Shown here piece by piece: positions 6,897 to 7,514 of a DNA stretch of 7,514 nt. The notes under the pieces were generated by a model. That model was not told the origin of the DNA. It ran no database searches and was given only the letters and a program-made list of their open reading frames with translations. The translations under genes and the position numbers were made by a program. The number at the start of each line of letters is the position of its first letter. Positions within the stretch are counted from its first letter, which is position 1. The stretch comes from an uncultured Curvibacter sp. (lineage in GTDB: Bacteria > Pseudomonadota > Gammaproteobacteria > Burkholderiales > Burkholderiaceae). The stretch lies in the NCBI GenBank assembly GCA_946481355.1, contig CAMLNH010000129.1, forward strand, positions 1-7,514, read 5' to 3'.

Positions 6897-7514
<618 letters not shown>

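Overview
The window reads as GC-rich chromosomal DNA of a betaproteobacterium in the order Burkholderiales, most likely family Comamonadaceae. The evidence is the character of the proteins (FtsK amino terminus, thioredoxin reductase, zinc-free L28 and L33, YajQ, MurB, a retropepsin-like protease with its own amino-terminal domain) and the G/C-rich third codon positions. The family placement rests on remembered protein similarity, not on a search. No RNA gene, CRISPR array, insertion sequence or phage gene was seen, and no stretch over about 150 bases lacks a gene.

Layout. On the minus strand, bases 1-1162 hold the first 387 codons of ftsK (DNA translocase), which runs off the left edge. Just upstream of it, in the same direction, is a Crp/Fnr-family regulator (1198-1875). 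Across a 149-base divergent spacer, trxB (2025-2975) runs on the plus strand. A TATAAT promoter and a leader with three consecutive hairpins precede the ribosomal pair rpmB-rpmG (3113-3528), which ends in a strong intrinsic terminator.

Next comes the most interesting part. A perfect 27-base palindrome containing a textbook Fur box (3617-3643) carries a promoter within and at its edge. It precedes a tight two-gene unit of unknown function: a 107-residue protein and a 416-residue protein with a Cys/His-bearing amino-terminal part, a long coiled coil and a carboxy-terminal DUF2325 domain. The layout predicts an iron-repressed operon. It converges on murB (minus, 5281-6354). Head to head with murB, 43 bases away, is the yajQ-family gene (6398-6883), followed 13 bases later by a secreted retropepsin-like aspartic protease gene (from 6897).

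The right end is abnormal. At about 7386 the protease stops resembling its family. The last roughly 130 bases, in another frame, encode a Gln/Pro/Ser-rich stretch ending in an uninterrupted (CAG)9 tract. This looks eukaryotic rather than bacterial and is best explained as a chimeric join or assembly-end artefact.

Most of the genes are housekeeping: chromosome segregation, redox, translation and peptidoglycan precursor synthesis. The accessory interest lies in the Fur-box operon, the rpmB leader, the Crp-like protein with altered ligand-pocket residues, and the terminal junction.
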